A stretch of 64,000 nucleotides of DNA from Clostridiales bacterium. Lineage in GTDB: Bacteria; Bacillota; Clostridia; Lachnospirales; Lachnospiraceae. The notes beneath the pieces are model-generated. The model saw nothing but the letters and a program-made list of their open reading frames with translations. It did not search any database and was not told where the DNA came from. The position numbers were made by a program, and so were the translations under genes. Shown one piece after another: positions 28,293 to 38,772 of this stretch. Numbering within the stretch: position 1 is the first letter of the stretch; every line of letters starts with the position of its first letter. The DNA lies in the NCBI GenBank assembly GCA_029338615.1, contig JAQYAS010000048.1, positions 1 to 64,000 of the forward strand. The letters run 5' to 3'.

Positions 28293-30161
28293 ATGAGAAA
28301 ATTAGCTTTACCGGATGAGATACTGATGAAGGTTGAAAAGCCTGCCAGATATATAGGCGGAGAATACAACAGTGTTATGAAGGACAAGGATAAGGTGGAT
28401 GTGCGTTTCTGCATGTGTTTCCCTGACGTATACGAGATAGGCATGTCCCATCTCGGTATCCAGATACTGTACGATATGTTCAACAGGAGAGAGGACACCT
28501 GGTGTGAGAGGGTCTATTCACCATGGCCCGACCTGGACGCAGAGATGAGGGAAAATAATATCCCTCTGTTTGCACTTGAATCCCAGGATCCTATAAAGGA
28601 TTTTGATTTTCTTGGAATAACACTCCAGTACGAGATGTGCTACACCAATATTCTTCAGGTGCTCGATCTGGCCGGAATTCCACTCCGTACAAGGGACAGA
28701 AAAAAAGGAGACACACTTGTGATAGGCGGTGGTCCATGTTCATATAATCCGGAGCCAATAGCGGACTTCTTTGATATATTCTATATGGGCGAGGGTGAAG
28801 TATCCTATGATGCACTTCTTGAGCTCTATAAGGTGTACAAGCACTCTGATATGACAAGAGAAGAATTTCTCATAAAGGTTTCCCATATTCCTGGATTGTA
28901 TGTTCCAGAGCTCTATGAAGTCACATACAAAGATGATGGTACGATAGCTTCATTTGCTCCAAGATTTGATGGTGTGCCAGCCACTGTAACCAAGACAGTC
29001 GTCATTGATCACAGCAAAGTCACGTACCCTGAAAAGCCAGTTGTTTCATTCATGAAGCTCACACAGGACAGGGTTGTGCTTGAGATCATGCGCGGATGTA
29101 TAAGAGGCTGCCGATTCTGCCAGGCTGGTATGATATACAGACCAACCAGACCTAAGGATGTCAATCTGTTAAAGGGTTACGCGGAGAAGATGCTAGCAAG
29201 CACAGGACATGAGGAGATAACCTTCAGCAGCCTGTCATCCAGTGATTACGAGGAGCTTCCGGAGCTCACAGACTGTCTGATCGAGAAGATGGATAACGAG
29301 CATGTGAATATTTCTCTGCCTTCCCTTCGTATAGACGCATTCTCCCTGGATGTTATGAGCAAGATACAGGACGTAAAAAAGAGCTCTCTGACATTTGCAC
29401 CAGAGGCTGGAACACAGAGGCTCAGAAATGTCATAAACAAAGGTCTTACCAAGGAGAATATAATGGATGGTGCCCTGAAGGCATTCAAGGGCGGATGGGA
29501 CAAGGTAAAGCTTTACTTCATGATGGGACTTCCAACTGAGACATACGACGATATAGCAGGTATTGCTGATCTGTCCGAGGAGATCACAGAACTGTTCTTT
29601 GCAAATATTCCAAGAGAAGAGAGAAATGGACGTGTCATGGTCACAGCATCCGCATCATACTTCGTGCCCAAGCCATTCACCCCATTCCAGTGGGCCCCGA
29701 TGATCAGACCTGAGGAATTTGTAAAGCGTGCATATTTCGTAAAAGACAGATTCCGCGAGGAGAAAAACCATAAGAGTCTCAAATTCCAGTACCATGAGGC
29801 AGATATAACCATACTTGAAGGACTTCTTGCGAGGGGGGACAGAAAGCTCTGTGATGTAATATATGACGTCTATAAGGCCGGTCAGATATTTGACGCCTGG
29901 ACAGAATTCTTCAAGAAAGAAAACTGGGATAATGCCATGGCAAAACACGGCCTTGATATAGATTTCTACACGTACAGAGACAGGAGTGTGGATGAGATCC
30001 TTCCATGGGATTTCATTGATATAGGTGTTACTAGAAGATTTCTTGAGAAGGAATGGGAGAACGCCCAGAACGAGAAAGTAACCCCTAACTGCAGACAACA
30101 GTGTTCCGGCTGTGGTGCTGCAAGATTTGGAGGAGGTGTTTGCTTTGAAAATAAGAATTAA
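28293..30161 (+). CDS. B12-binding-type radical SAM protein (TIGR03960-like)
   Basis: MRGCIRGCRFCQAG (Cx3Cx2C); GGGPCSYNPEPIADFFD; Cys-rich tail CRQQCSGCGAARFGGGVC. Confidence 0.92.
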   Translation: MRKLALPDEILMKVEKPARYIGGEYNSVMKDKDKVDVRFCMCFPDVYEIGMSHLGIQILYDMFNRREDTWCERVYSPWPDLDAEMRENNIPLFALESQDPIKDFDFLGITLQYEMCYTNILQVLDLAGIPLRTRDRKKGDTLVIGGGPCSYNPEPIADFFDIFYMGEGEVSYDALLELYKVYKHSDMTREEFLIKVSHIPGLYVPELYEVTYKDDGTIASFAPRFDGVPATVTKTVVIDHSKVTYPEKPVVSFMKLTQDRVVLEIMRGCIRGCRFCQAGMIYRPTRPKDVNLLKGYAEKMLASTGHEEITFSSLSSSDYEELPELTDCLIEKMDNEHVNISLPSLRIDAFSLDVMSKIQDVKKSSLTFAPEAGTQRLRNVINKGLTKENIMDGALKAFKGGWDKVKLYFMMGLPTETYDDIAGIADLSEEITELFFANIPREERNGRVMVTASASYFVPKPFTPFQWAPMIRPEEFVKRAYFVKDRFREEKNHKSLKFQYHEADITILEGLLARGDRKLCDVIYDVYKAGQIFDAWTEFFKKENWDNAMAKHGLDIDFYTYRDRSVDEILPWDFIDIGVTRRFLEKEWENAQNEKVTPNCRQQCSGCGAARFGGGVCFENKN

Positions 30162-30843
30162 ATACTCCAAACTTGGCAATCTTCGATTTATAGGCCACCT
30201 TGATGTAATGCGATATTTCCAAAAGGAGATAAGACGTGCAGGTCTGGATGTAAGTTATTCCAAGGGATACTCACCTCACCAGATCATCTCATTTGCCGCT
30301 CCGCTGGCCATGGGTATCACTTCTGACGGAGAATATTTTGATGGTGAATTTGAATCTGTAACCTCTTCAAAGGAAATGATAGATGCATTAAATTCAGTAT
30401 CCGTAGATGAGATGAGAGTTTCCGAATGTGTTCTGCTCCCGGATGACGCCAAGAATTCCATGTCTGTGGTGTCAGCATCTGACTATGTGATAACATTTGA
30501 AGATAAAACACCAGCTGATGAAATACAGATTATACGTGACAGCGTTGCCGGATTCATGATGCAGAATGAGATAGTCATACTGAAAAAAACTAAAAAAAGC
30601 GAACGCGAAGAGAACATAAAACCAGGCATTATGGCCTGTGAACTCAGAGATGATTCAATATATATGCTTTTGTTCACAGGAAGTGAGTACAATCTCAAAC
30701 CTGAACTTGTAATGCAGGCACTTTATGCATATGCCGGAATCGAACACAATCCGTTCCATTATCATATACACCGTCTGGAAACATACATGAATGGTCCTGA
30801 CGGTCAGGTCATGCCGCTCTACAAGGCGGGCAGATCATTCTGA
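30145..30843 (+). CDS. radical-SAM-associated DUF2344 protein (TIGR03936-like)
   Basis: IRIKYSKLGNLRFIGHLDVMRYFQKEIRRAGLDVSYSKGYSPHQ; likely TTG start at 30145 after ggaggagg, overlapping the upstream CDS. Confidence 0.88.
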   Translation: MKIRIKYSKLGNLRFIGHLDVMRYFQKEIRRAGLDVSYSKGYSPHQIISFAAPLAMGITSDGEYFDGEFESVTSSKEMIDALNSVSVDEMRVSECVLLPDDAKNSMSVVSASDYVITFEDKTPADEIQIIRDSVAGFMMQNEIVILKKTKKSEREENIKPGIMACELRDDSIYMLLFTGSEYNLKPELVMQALYAYAGIEHNPFHYHIHRLETYMNGPDGQVMPLYKAGRSF

Positions 30844-30879
30844 GTAATTTAAAATGTATCATAAATAAAAGAGGATATA

Positions 30880-32052
30880 TTGATGAGAAAGCTGGTAGTT
30901 ACACACTATGACAACCGAATATTACAGGCCACAATCCAGGATGGCAGGATCTCTGATCTAAACCTATCTGAAAACAGCACGGTTCTTGGCAATATTTATG
31001 TGGGCAAAGTTGCAAATATTGTCAACAATATCAACGCATGTTTTATAGATTATGGAGATCGCCTCCCATGCTATTACAGTCTTGATGACAACGACATAAT
31101 ATATGCTGATGGCCGCGAACATTCCAAATTACGGATAGGTGATGAAGTAATTGTCCAGATCAGCAGAGATGCTGTAAAAACCAAAAATCCTGTCGGTTCA
31201 TCTGAACTGACACTCAGGGGGGATTATTGTGTTGTACATACAGGTTCTCAGATAGGTGTATCAAATAAGATAAGCAGTAAAAAACAAAGAGAAGACCTTA
31301 AAACGATAGCCAGAGAAACTCTGCCAGAGAATCTTGGTTGTATAATCAGGACAAATGCATCTGAAGCAGACCCTAACCTGTTAAAACAGGAATTGAACGA
31401 ACTGGGGGGAAGGCTGCAGCAGATAATTCGAAATGCAGCAACCAGGAAATGTTTCTCCTGCCTGTATAGAAATCCACCTGAATATATAGAAAATATAACC
31501 TTTATGGGCAGCCATAAAATAGACGAGTTCATAACCGACGATGAGGAGGTCTATAACGCATTCAGGGATTACACGGAGAAACGACATATCGATTTTATCG
31601 CTTCATCCTTACATACAGATACATCGTGTCCACTTTCTGCTATATACAATCTTAATAAAGAAGTAGAGTGTGCACTAAAGGAGAGAGTATGGCTGAAATC
31701 CGGCGCATATCTTATAATACAGCAGACTGAAGCAATGGTTGTTGTGGACGTCAATACCGGAAAAGCAATATCCGGCAAAGATATGGATCAGCATATGCTG
31801 AAAGTCAATACGGAGGCTGCCATAGAGACATGCCGACAGCTTAGGCTTAGAAATCTGTCCGGAATAATAGTGATTGATTTTATAAATATGAAAAATCCCG
31901 ACTATATCCTCAAGATACGCGATATCCTTATCAACGAGCTTGCAAACGACCCGGTTCCAGCAAAATATGTAGACATCACCAAGCTTGGTCTCATTGAACT
32001 GACGAGAAAAAAATTAAAACGTCCGCTCCATGAGATGATAAGCAAGAGATAA
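30880..32052 (+). CDS. rng: ribonuclease G/E family
   Basis: NIYVGKVANIVNNINACFIDYG (S1-like); VVVDVNTGKAISGKD; IVIDFINMKN; ELTRKK. Confidence 0.93.
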   Translation: MMRKLVVTHYDNRILQATIQDGRISDLNLSENSTVLGNIYVGKVANIVNNINACFIDYGDRLPCYYSLDDNDIIYADGREHSKLRIGDEVIVQISRDAVKTKNPVGSSELTLRGDYCVVHTGSQIGVSNKISSKKQREDLKTIARETLPENLGCIIRTNASEADPNLLKQELNELGGRLQQIIRNAATRKCFSCLYRNPPEYIENITFMGSHKIDEFITDDEEVYNAFRDYTEKRHIDFIASSLHTDTSCPLSAIYNLNKEVECALKERVWLKSGAYLIIQQTEAMVVVDVNTGKAISGKDMDQHMLKVNTEAAIETCRQLRLRNLSGIIVIDFINMKNPDYILKIRDILINELANDPVPAKYVDITKLGLIELTRKKLKRPLHEMISKR

Positions 32053-32118
32053 ATTCCGGAGCTGGAAAGATATGGAAGCAGTCAAATAAAATTATTGTAA
32101 AAATATATCAGAAAATTA

Positions 32119-32147
32119 TTGACAAATAATCACTGCAATGGTAGATT
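32119..32147 (+). promoter_or_regulatory. putative promoter for the rplU operon (TTGACA-17 bp-TAGATT)
   Basis: TTGACA 32119-32124; TAGATT 32142-32147. Confidence 0.6.
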
Positions 32148-32153
32148 ATATGA

Positions 32154-32230
32154 GTATGCCGCACAGTTAGGTTTAAGTGTGTCAAAAGGCACCACCAAAA
32201 CTGGCGAGTTTGATTAAGGAGGTATTAACC
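32154..32230 (+). promoter_or_regulatory. putative ribosomal protein L21 leader
   Basis: ~75-nt leader directly upstream of rplU with pairing-capable segments (cacagttaggtttaagtgtg; ccaaaactggcgagtttg); position matches known L21 leaders. Confidence 0.4.
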
Positions 32231-32539
32231 ATGTACGCAATTATAGCAACAGGCGGTAAGCAGTACAAGGTAGCTGAAGGAGACGTAATCAAAGTTGAGA
32301 AGCTCGCAGCAGAGGCTGGAAGCGAAGTAACATTTGATGATGTTATCTTAGTAAGCACTGATTCAGACGTTAAGTGTGGAGATGCAGTTGCTAATGCATC
32401 TGTAACAGCATCAGTAGTTGGTGAAGGCAAGTCTAAGAAAGTTATTGTTTACAAGTACAAGAGAAAGACTGGCTATCACAAGAAGAATGGTCACAGACAG
32501 TCATATACTAAGGTTGAGATCAAGAAGATCAACGCTTAA
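32231..32539 (+). CDS. rplU: 50S ribosomal protein L21
   Basis: [40 protein letters not shown]. Confidence 0.97.
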   Translation: MYAIIATGGKQYKVAEGDVIKVEKLAAEAGSEVTFDDVILVSTDSDVKCGDAVANASVTASVVGEGKSKKVIVYKYKRKTGYHKKNGHRQSYTKVEIKKINA

Positions 32540-32567
32540 TTGGTATTGATTGTATCGATTATAAGAC

Positions 32568-32894
32568 ATGATTGATGTAGTTATTTATCAGAACAGCAAT
32601 TCAGACTATATAGGATTTAAGACGGATGGACATGCGGAATATGATGATCCAGGTCAGGATATCGTATGCAGTGCAGTTTCTGCGATTGCGATAACTATAC
32701 TGAACTCTGTTGAAGAACTTTCAGATGTGAATTTCACACTTGACTGCGATCAGGAGAGTGGACACATGGATTTCAAGTTTACAGAGAAGCCGGATATCAA
32801 AGCACAAACTTTGATGCAGGCATTTGTGATCGGTATATCCGGTATAGAAGAATCCTATGGCGATTATATTTGTATGACCTTTAAGGAGGTGTAA
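32568..32894 (+). CDS. prp: ribosomal-processing cysteine protease Prp (YsxB-like)
   Basis: [23 protein letters not shown] (catalytic His/Cys); located between rplU and rpmA. Confidence 0.92.
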   Translation: MIDVVIYQNSNSDYIGFKTDGHAEYDDPGQDIVCSAVSAIAITILNSVEELSDVNFTLDCDQESGHMDFKFTEKPDIKAQTLMQAFVIGISGIEESYGDYICMTFKEV

Positions 32895-32899
32895 TTGAC

Positions 32900-33187
32900 A
32901 TGATGAAGATGGAACTTCAGTTTTTCGCTCATAAGAAAGGTGTTGGTTCTACAAAGAACGGCAGAGACTCAGAGTCTAAGAGACTTGGCGCTAAGAGAGC
33001 TGACGGTCAGTTCGTAAAGGCTGGTAACATCCTTTACAGACAGCGTGGAACAAAGATTCACCCAGGTCTTAACGTAGGTATCGGCGGAGATGACACACTG
33101 TTCGCTACAGCCGATGGTATCGTTAGATTCGAGAGAAAGGGTAGAGACAAGAAGCAGGTTTCTATCTATCCAGTAGTTAACGAGTAA
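32900..33187 (+). CDS. rpmA: 50S ribosomal protein L27 with cleavable N-terminal extension
   Basis: [30 protein letters not shown]. Confidence 0.97.
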   Translation: MMKMELQFFAHKKGVGSTKNGRDSESKRLGAKRADGQFVKAGNILYRQRGTKIHPGLNVGIGGDDTLFATADGIVRFERKGRDKKQVSIYPVVNE

Positions 33188-33217
33188 TATTGGATATATA
33201 TAAGTAGTACTATCAAG

Positions 33218-33252
33218 AGACTGGAGTAATTTTATTATTCCAGTCTTTTTTT
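33218..33252 (+). terminator. Rho-independent terminator after rpmA
   Basis: agactggagtaat-ttt-attattccagtct-ttttt. Confidence 0.88.
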
Positions 33253-33332
33253 ACAGACAAAATCAGATATATAGGGTATACTATAGAATAGTGTGCAGAT
33301 GTATCTGCAGAATTATAGAAAGGCGGTATATT

Positions 33333-34628
33333 ATGTTTGCCGATAGAGCCAGAATATACGTGAGATCAGGCAAGGGCGGCGATGGACATGTATCCTTCAG
33401 AAGAGAGAAATATGTTCCAAACGGAGGCCCTGACGGAGGTGACGGAGGTAATGGTGGTGATGTTATCTTTGTCGTTGACGAGGGGATGAACACACTCACT
33501 AATTATAGACACGTAACAAAATACAGAGCCGGCGACGGCGAAGAAGGCGGCAAGAAAAACTGCCACGGCAGCAATGGTGCCGATATCGTACTCAAGGTTC
33601 CACCTGGAACTGTGGTCAAGGACTCAGAGACAGGCAAAGTCATCCTTGATATGGCTTACAAGAAGGAGCCTGTTGTATTCCTCAAGGGAGGCCGCGGAGG
33701 TCGTGGTAACAGAACATATGTCACTTCAACCATGCAGGCGCCAAAGTATGCACAGCCGGGACAGCCAGCTAAGGAGCTTACAGTCGATCTTGAGCTCAAG
33801 TGTATCGCAGATGTAGGTCTTGTCGGATACCCAAGTGTGGGTAAATCAACTTTCCTTGCAAGAGTTACGAATGCCCGTCCTAAGATTGCAGCATACCATT
33901 TTACCACTTTAGTTCCTAATCTTGGTGTGGTCGATCTCGGAGATAAGAACGGATTTGTGATTGCAGATATACCTGGTATAATAGAAGGCGCATCTGAAGG
34001 AACCGGACTTGGACTCCAGTTTTTAAGACATATAGAGCGTACAAAGGTTATAATTCATATCGTAGATGCAGCCTCGGTGGATGGAAGAGATCCTATCAAT
34101 GATATACACGTCATCAACGAGGAACTTAAAAAGTACAACAAAGACATCGAGAACCGTCCGCAGGTTATAGTAGCCAATAAGGTTGATCTGCTGGATGAAA
34201 TTGGTTATGAGACAGTCATAGAGATGCTCAGAGAGGAATTCCCAGAGGATAAGGGCTATAAGATATTTCCTATATCTGCAGTGTCAGGAAAGGGCATCAA
34301 TGAACTTCTCTGGTATGTCAATGACCTTGTAAAACAGTCTCCAAGGGAGATCATAGAATTTGAACCAGAAATAGATCTTTCTATGCAGGACGACCCTGAG
34401 CTTCCATTTGAGGTCAGAAAGTCTGACGAGGAGGAGGGCGTATATATCGTTGAAGGTCCACGAATCGAGAAGATGCTTGGATATACGAACCTTGAATCCG
34501 AAAAGGGCTTTGACTTCTTCCAGAAGTTCTTAAGAGACAATGGAATACTTGCGCAGCTTGAAGACCTTGGCTGTGTTGATGGGGATACTGTCAGAATGTA
34601 TTTCCTTGAATTTGATTATTATAAGTAA
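33333..34628 (+). CDS. obgE: GTPase ObgE
   Basis: FADRARIYVRSGKGGDGHVSFRREKYVPNGGPDGGDGG; GYPSVGKSTFLAR. Confidence 0.97.
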   Translation: MFADRARIYVRSGKGGDGHVSFRREKYVPNGGPDGGDGGNGGDVIFVVDEGMNTLTNYRHVTKYRAGDGEEGGKKNCHGSNGADIVLKVPPGTVVKDSETGKVILDMAYKKEPVVFLKGGRGGRGNRTYVTSTMQAPKYAQPGQPAKELTVDLELKCIADVGLVGYPSVGKSTFLARVTNARPKIAAYHFTTLVPNLGVVDLGDKNGFVIADIPGIIEGASEGTGLGLQFLRHIERTKVIIHIVDAASVDGRDPINDIHVINEELKKYNKDIENRPQVIVANKVDLLDEIGYETVIEMLREEFPEDKGYKIFPISAVSGKGINELLWYVNDLVKQSPREIIEFEPEIDLSMQDDPELPFEVRKSDEEEGVYIVEGPRIEKMLGYTNLESEKGFDFFQKFLRDNGILAQLEDLGCVDGDTVRMYFLEFDYYK

Positions 34629-34642
34629 AGGATAAAACACAT

Positions 34643-34930
34643 ATGAATAGCAAACAAAGAGCATATTTAAAAGGGCTGGCTCAGACAATTCAGCCGATAC
34701 TAAATATTGGCAAATCATCACTTACACCAGAATTTACTACATCCGTTTCAGAAGCACTTGAGGCCAGAGAACTCATCAAGATCTCTGTTCTCAAGAACTG
34801 TCTTGACGATCCTCGTGAGATAGCTGCGATGCTCGGCGAGAGAACTCACTCTGAGGTTGTACAGGTGATCGGTCGAAAAATCGTTTTATATAAAGAGTCC
34901 AAAGAGCACAAGAAGATAGAACTTCCATAA
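34643..34930 (+). CDS. yhbY: YhbY-family RNA-binding (CRM domain) protein
   Basis: NSKQRAYLKGLAQTIQPILNIGKSSLT. Confidence 0.92.
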   Translation: MNSKQRAYLKGLAQTIQPILNIGKSSLTPEFTTSVSEALEARELIKISVLKNCLDDPREIAAMLGERTHSEVVQVIGRKIVLYKESKEHKKIELP

Positions 34931-34949
34931 ACAAGTTGGCGGTGAATTT

Positions 34950-35570
34950 ATGTTATCAGGGACAGATTTACATTATGGAATATTAGGCGGATCGTTCAAT
35001 CCGATACACAACGGTCATCTGGAGCTTGGAAGACAGGCAATGTGCCAATTTTCTCTTGATAAAATACTGGTAATGCCAAATAATCACCCCGGATACAAAG
35101 ATTTATCCGGGGATATATCCACAATGCAGCGCACACAGATGATTAAACTTGCAATAGAAGATAAGCCTGGATTATGTTTTTCCGATTTTGAACTCAAAAG
35201 GCCAGGTATAACATATACATCTGATACTCTAGAAGCCCTTCATAGCTTATATCCAAAAATCAAATGGTATTTTATAATGGGTGGTGACTCAATAATGTAT
35301 TTTGACAAATGGCACAGACCTGACATAATACTGCAGCATGCGGCGCTTCTCGTCACCACAAGAGGTGATATATCAGAGCAGGTTATATGCGATCGTATCA
35401 ATTATCTGAGAGATCTATATCCCTATGCTGATATATATCTGGAGAGGATCAACAGTCATGATATATCATCAAGTGCTATAAGAAACAGCATTGCACAGGG
35501 TGACAGCATCCATGGATTGGTACCTGATAATGTTGAAAGATATATTTTGGATAACAATCTTTACAGATAA
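34950..35570 (+). CDS. nadD: nicotinate-nucleotide adenylyltransferase
   Basis: GILGGSFNPIHNGHLELGRQA; IMGGDSIMYFDKWH; ISSSAIRNSI. Confidence 0.96.
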   Translation: MLSGTDLHYGILGGSFNPIHNGHLELGRQAMCQFSLDKILVMPNNHPGYKDLSGDISTMQRTQMIKLAIEDKPGLCFSDFELKRPGITYTSDTLEALHSLYPKIKWYFIMGGDSIMYFDKWHRPDIILQHAALLVTTRGDISEQVICDRINYLRDLYPYADIYLERINSHDISSSAIRNSIAQGDSIHGLVPDNVERYILDNNLYR

Positions 35571-35590
35571 TTCTAAAGGAGATAAGCAAA

Positions 35591-36169
35591 ATGAATAGAT
35601 TCGATATGCGCGAAAGACTTGAGAAGAAACTTACCAAAAAGAGATTTGAACATTCGCTTGGTGTTGAATATGTATCAGGATGTCTAGCTATGGTATACAA
35701 TGAAAGTATTGATAAAGCACTCACTGCAGGTCTGCTGCATGATTGCGCCAAATGCCTTAGCTCTCAGGATAAGATTGACAAATGCCGCAAACACAATCTT
35801 CCTATAAGTGATATAGAACTTTCCAACCCAGAACTCTTACATGCAAAACTTGGTTCTTTTTGTGCAAAAGAAAAATACGGCGTAGATGATCCTGATATTC
35901 TGTCTGCTATAAAATGGCACACAACCGGAAGACCCAATATGACCATGCTGGAAAAGATTGTATTCGTAGCTGACTATATTGAACCCAACCGTAAGCCCTT
36001 ACCGGAGATCGATATCATCAGACATGAAGCCTTTACGGATATAGACAAATGTATAGTCCATATCCTGAAAAACACTCTTGGTTATCTGGAAAACGTCAGT
36101 AATGATGAAACAGACGAAATGTCTGTTGAGACATATCATTATTATATCAACCAGATCAACAACAAGTGA
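35591..36169 (+). CDS. yqeK: YqeK-like HD-domain protein (putative Ap4A hydrolase)
   Basis: RFEHSLGVEYVSG; LLHDCAKCLS; adjacent to nadD and rsfS. Confidence 0.9.
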   Translation: MNRFDMRERLEKKLTKKRFEHSLGVEYVSGCLAMVYNESIDKALTAGLLHDCAKCLSSQDKIDKCRKHNLPISDIELSNPELLHAKLGSFCAKEKYGVDDPDILSAIKWHTTGRPNMTMLEKIVFVADYIEPNRKPLPEIDIIRHEAFTDIDKCIVHILKNTLGYLENVSNDETDEMSVETYHYYINQINNK

Positions 36170-36202
36170 TATACATTACTAATAATGAAGGGAATAACAA
36201 AT

Positions 36203-36553
36203 ATGGCAAATTCAATAGATATGATCAAGACAGCATATTCAGCTCTAGAGGATAAAAAGGCATTTGATATCAAGGCAATAGATATCAGCAAAATATCAAC
36301 ATTGTGTGATTATATCATAATTGCAGATGGAACAAACAAAAAACAGGTTCAGGCACTGTGTGATAATGTACAGGACTGCATGCGGGATGCCGGATATGAA
36401 AATAAAAGCATAGAGGGATATTCCGATGGTGGATGGATTTTACTTGATTACTATGATATAATTGTTCATATATTCTCCGGGGAGACCAGAAGATTTTATA
36501 ATATAGAAAAAATCTGGAGTGATGGAGATATGGTTGACGTAAACAGTTTGTAA
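36203..36553 (+). CDS. rsfS: ribosome silencing factor RsfS
   Basis: KKAFDIKAIDISKISTLCDYIIIADGTN; GGWILLDYYDIIVHIFSGETRRFYNIEKIW. Confidence 0.94.
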   Translation: MANSIDMIKTAYSALEDKKAFDIKAIDISKISTLCDYIIIADGTNKKQVQALCDNVQDCMRDAGYENKSIEGYSDGGWILLDYYDIIVHIFSGETRRFYNIEKIWSDGDMVDVNSL

Positions 36554-36577
36554 TTTATTTAATGGGGTTTGAAATAT

Positions 36578-37765
36578 ATGGAGAGTAATAGATTACTGAG
36601 GGATAACTATATTAAGATCAATCATATTGCATCCAAATGTATGCGATTGTTTGTACTCTTAATAATTCTATATTGGATTGTTACTTACATAGGGGGCAGA
36701 TGCAACTTTGTGATATTATGTAGTTGTATGTCTGCATGTTGTATACTTGCACTTTTTCCGACATTATTCATTGATATACTCAAGAATAACAAAGGCAAAT
36801 GTATCAAATATATAGTAATTGCACTTGCAGTTTTTATATGTACGATCATGAGCAGTATCCTTTCATATTCAGCTATGATCGTATGGATATTTCCTATGCT
36901 TGTGGCTTCACTTTATTACAACAAGACCATGGTTCTCTATACAGCCTTATTGTCTACCATGGGGGTGCTTGCGGCTGATGTGATCAATTATGGTCTTATT
37001 GATTTTGCGGTTCCTCCTGTACATGAAGATTTTGCTGACAATATGATCCTTGTGATTGCACCATGTGTTCTTGCAATATTTCTCATGTCATTTGTTTCCT
37101 ACTTTATTGTATCCAGGAACTCAACCATGATGGACAATGTAATAGATCATGCAGAAGAGGTTAAAACAAACCAGAAGGAACTCATATATGCTTTTGCAGA
37201 GCTTTCTGAGAGTAAATCCAAATCAACTGGAGAGCATATCAAGAGAGTTGCGGAATATATGAAAGTTCTTGGTAAAGCTTCCGGTTTCGATGATGACTAT
37301 GTAGACATGCTGTCAACTGCAGCTATGATGCACGACATTGGCAAACTAATGATAAGTGAAGAGATACTTAATAAGCCATCAAGACTGACAGATGAAGAGT
37401 TTGCCATAATGAAGAGTCATGTGTTATATGGGGATGCACTTCTGTCTAAGTGTCCGGGACAAATTCTGCAAATAGCAAGAACTATCGCTAAAGAGCATCA
37501 TGAAAAATGGGATGGCTCAGGATACCTTCATATGAAAGGAGATGAGATAGCTTATATAAGTCGACTCATGGCTGTGTGTGATGTGTTTGATGCTCTTACA
37601 TCTGCAAGATATTACAAAAAAGGATGGTCTATGGAAGAGGCCTATACAGAAATTGTGAATCAAAGTGGAAAACATTTTGATCCTAAGGTTGTATTGCTGT
37701 TCCAGGCTCATTTCAAAGAGTTTAAACAGATTGCCGAGCAAAATGCTGATAAACATATTTATTGA
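36578..37765 (+). CDS. multi-TM protein with C-terminal HD-GYP-like phosphohydrolase domain
   Basis: several hydrophobic segments; STGEHIKRVAEYM, MMHDIGKLMI, HHEKWDGSGYLHMKGDEI. Confidence 0.86.
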   Translation: MESNRLLRDNYIKINHIASKCMRLFVLLIILYWIVTYIGGRCNFVILCSCMSACCILALFPTLFIDILKNNKGKCIKYIVIALAVFICTIMSSILSYSAMIVWIFPMLVASLYYNKTMVLYTALLSTMGVLAADVINYGLIDFAVPPVHEDFADNMILVIAPCVLAIFLMSFVSYFIVSRNSTMMDNVIDHAEEVKTNQKELIYAFAELSESKSKSTGEHIKRVAEYMKVLGKASGFDDDYVDMLSTAAMMHDIGKLMISEEILNKPSRLTDEEFAIMKSHVLYGDALLSKCPGQILQIARTIAKEHHEKWDGSGYLHMKGDEIAYISRLMAVCDVFDALTSARYYKKGWSMEEAYTEIVNQSGKHFDPKVVLLFQAHFKEFKQIAEQNADKHIY

Positions 37766-37785
37766 TCAAAATATACACTTAACTT

Positions 37786-37838
37786 AAACAAGCTAAAAAA
37801 TAGATTATTTTGCTGATTTTCTATTTTTTAGCTTGTTT
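37786..37838. terminator. bidirectional terminator between the HD-GYP gene and lexA
   Basis: perfect 18-bp arms aaacaagctaaaaaatag / ctattttttagcttgttt. Confidence 0.9.
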
Positions 37839-37866
37839 TATGTAGACATTAGCTAAATTATAGTTA

Positions 37867-38487
37867 TTACATCTGTCTGAACAAACCAATAACACGTCCC
37901 AAAATATCACAATGATCCACAATAATCGGATCCATGTAATCATTCTCTGGCTGGAGCCTGATATGTCCGTCCTCTTTAAAATATCTCTTTACAGTTGCAC
38001 CGTCATCTATAAGTGCAACCACAATATCACGATTGGAAGCGGAAGAGCATTGTTCAACTATGAGTAGATCCCCATCATTGATTCCGATGTTGATCATGCT
38101 TTCCCCCTTTACCCTGAGCATAAATGTCTGATTATTGGTATTATGTATATACTCTGGTGGAACAGGAAAATAATCCATAATATTCTGAGTTGCCAAAATC
38201 GGCTGACCAGCAGCAACCTGACCAACTATTGGTATATTCACAACCTCTCGTCTGGTAAGAGCAAAATCATCATCAATAATCTCTATAGCTCTTGGCTTGG
38301 TTGGATCACGTCTAATATATCCATTCTCCTCAAGAGAAGCTAAATGAGCGTGAACGGAAGATGTTGACTTAAGTCCCACTGCCTTACATATCTCACGAAC
38401 TGATGGTGGATATCCCTTTTTAAGTTGTTCTTCCTTGATATATTCCAAAATTTCCGTCTGCTTATCTGATATCTTACCTTTTCCCAT
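37867..38487 (-). CDS. lexA: LexA repressor
   Basis: [45 protein letters not shown]; Ala-Gly cleavage site [16 protein letters not shown]. Confidence 0.97.
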   Translation of the reverse strand: MGKGKISDKQTEILEYIKEEQLKKGYPPSVREICKAVGLKSTSSVHAHLASLEENGYIRRDPTKPRAIEIIDDDFALTRREVVNIPIVGQVAAGQPILATQNIMDYFPVPPEYIHNTNNQTFMLRVKGESMINIGINDGDLLIVEQCSSASNRDIVVALIDDGATVKRYFKEDGHIRLQPENDYMDPIIVDHCDILGRVIGLFRQM

Positions 38488-38512
38488 ATGTAATAATCCT
38501 CCATATATAATA

Positions 38513-38583
38513 AAACAATGTTCGCTGTGTGCATTTACTTATTTATAATAGCACATATGTTCTGATTTTGCAAACTAATGTTC
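38513..38583. promoter_or_regulatory. putative LexA/DinR operators upstream of lexA
   Basis: aaacaatgttcg (38513-38524), gcacatatgttc (38551-38562), aaactaatgttc (38572-38583) resemble GAACATATGTTC. Confidence 0.7.
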
Positions 38584-38680
38584 TGTTTACAAATATATAA
38601 TACTAATTTTGAGAGCGGTTTTTATGAGAAGAAAAACGGACACAGCATATTGCATAATATAAGAGTCTTAGAAATTAGTC

Positions 38681-38759
38681 GTACAAATGTTCGGAATACA
38701 CTTGACATCAAAACACATGTTCGGTATAATGCGAACATAGACAGCAAACATACGTTCAG
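38681..38759 (+). promoter_or_regulatory. SOS-type promoter of the LysM gene with multiple LexA-like boxes
   Basis: TTGACA 38702-38707, 17-bp spacer, TATAAT 38725-38730; boxes gtacaaatgttcgg 38681, aaacacatgttcgg 38711, half-site gcgaacata 38731, aaacatacgttcag 38746. Confidence 0.8.
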
Positions 38760-38772
38760 GAGGGAATATATT

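Noticed and set aside
38578-38772. N-terminal extension of the LysM ORF (start at 38578)
   Set aside because: It covers the predicted promoter and LexA boxes; the ATG at 38773 preceded by aggaggg is the better start.
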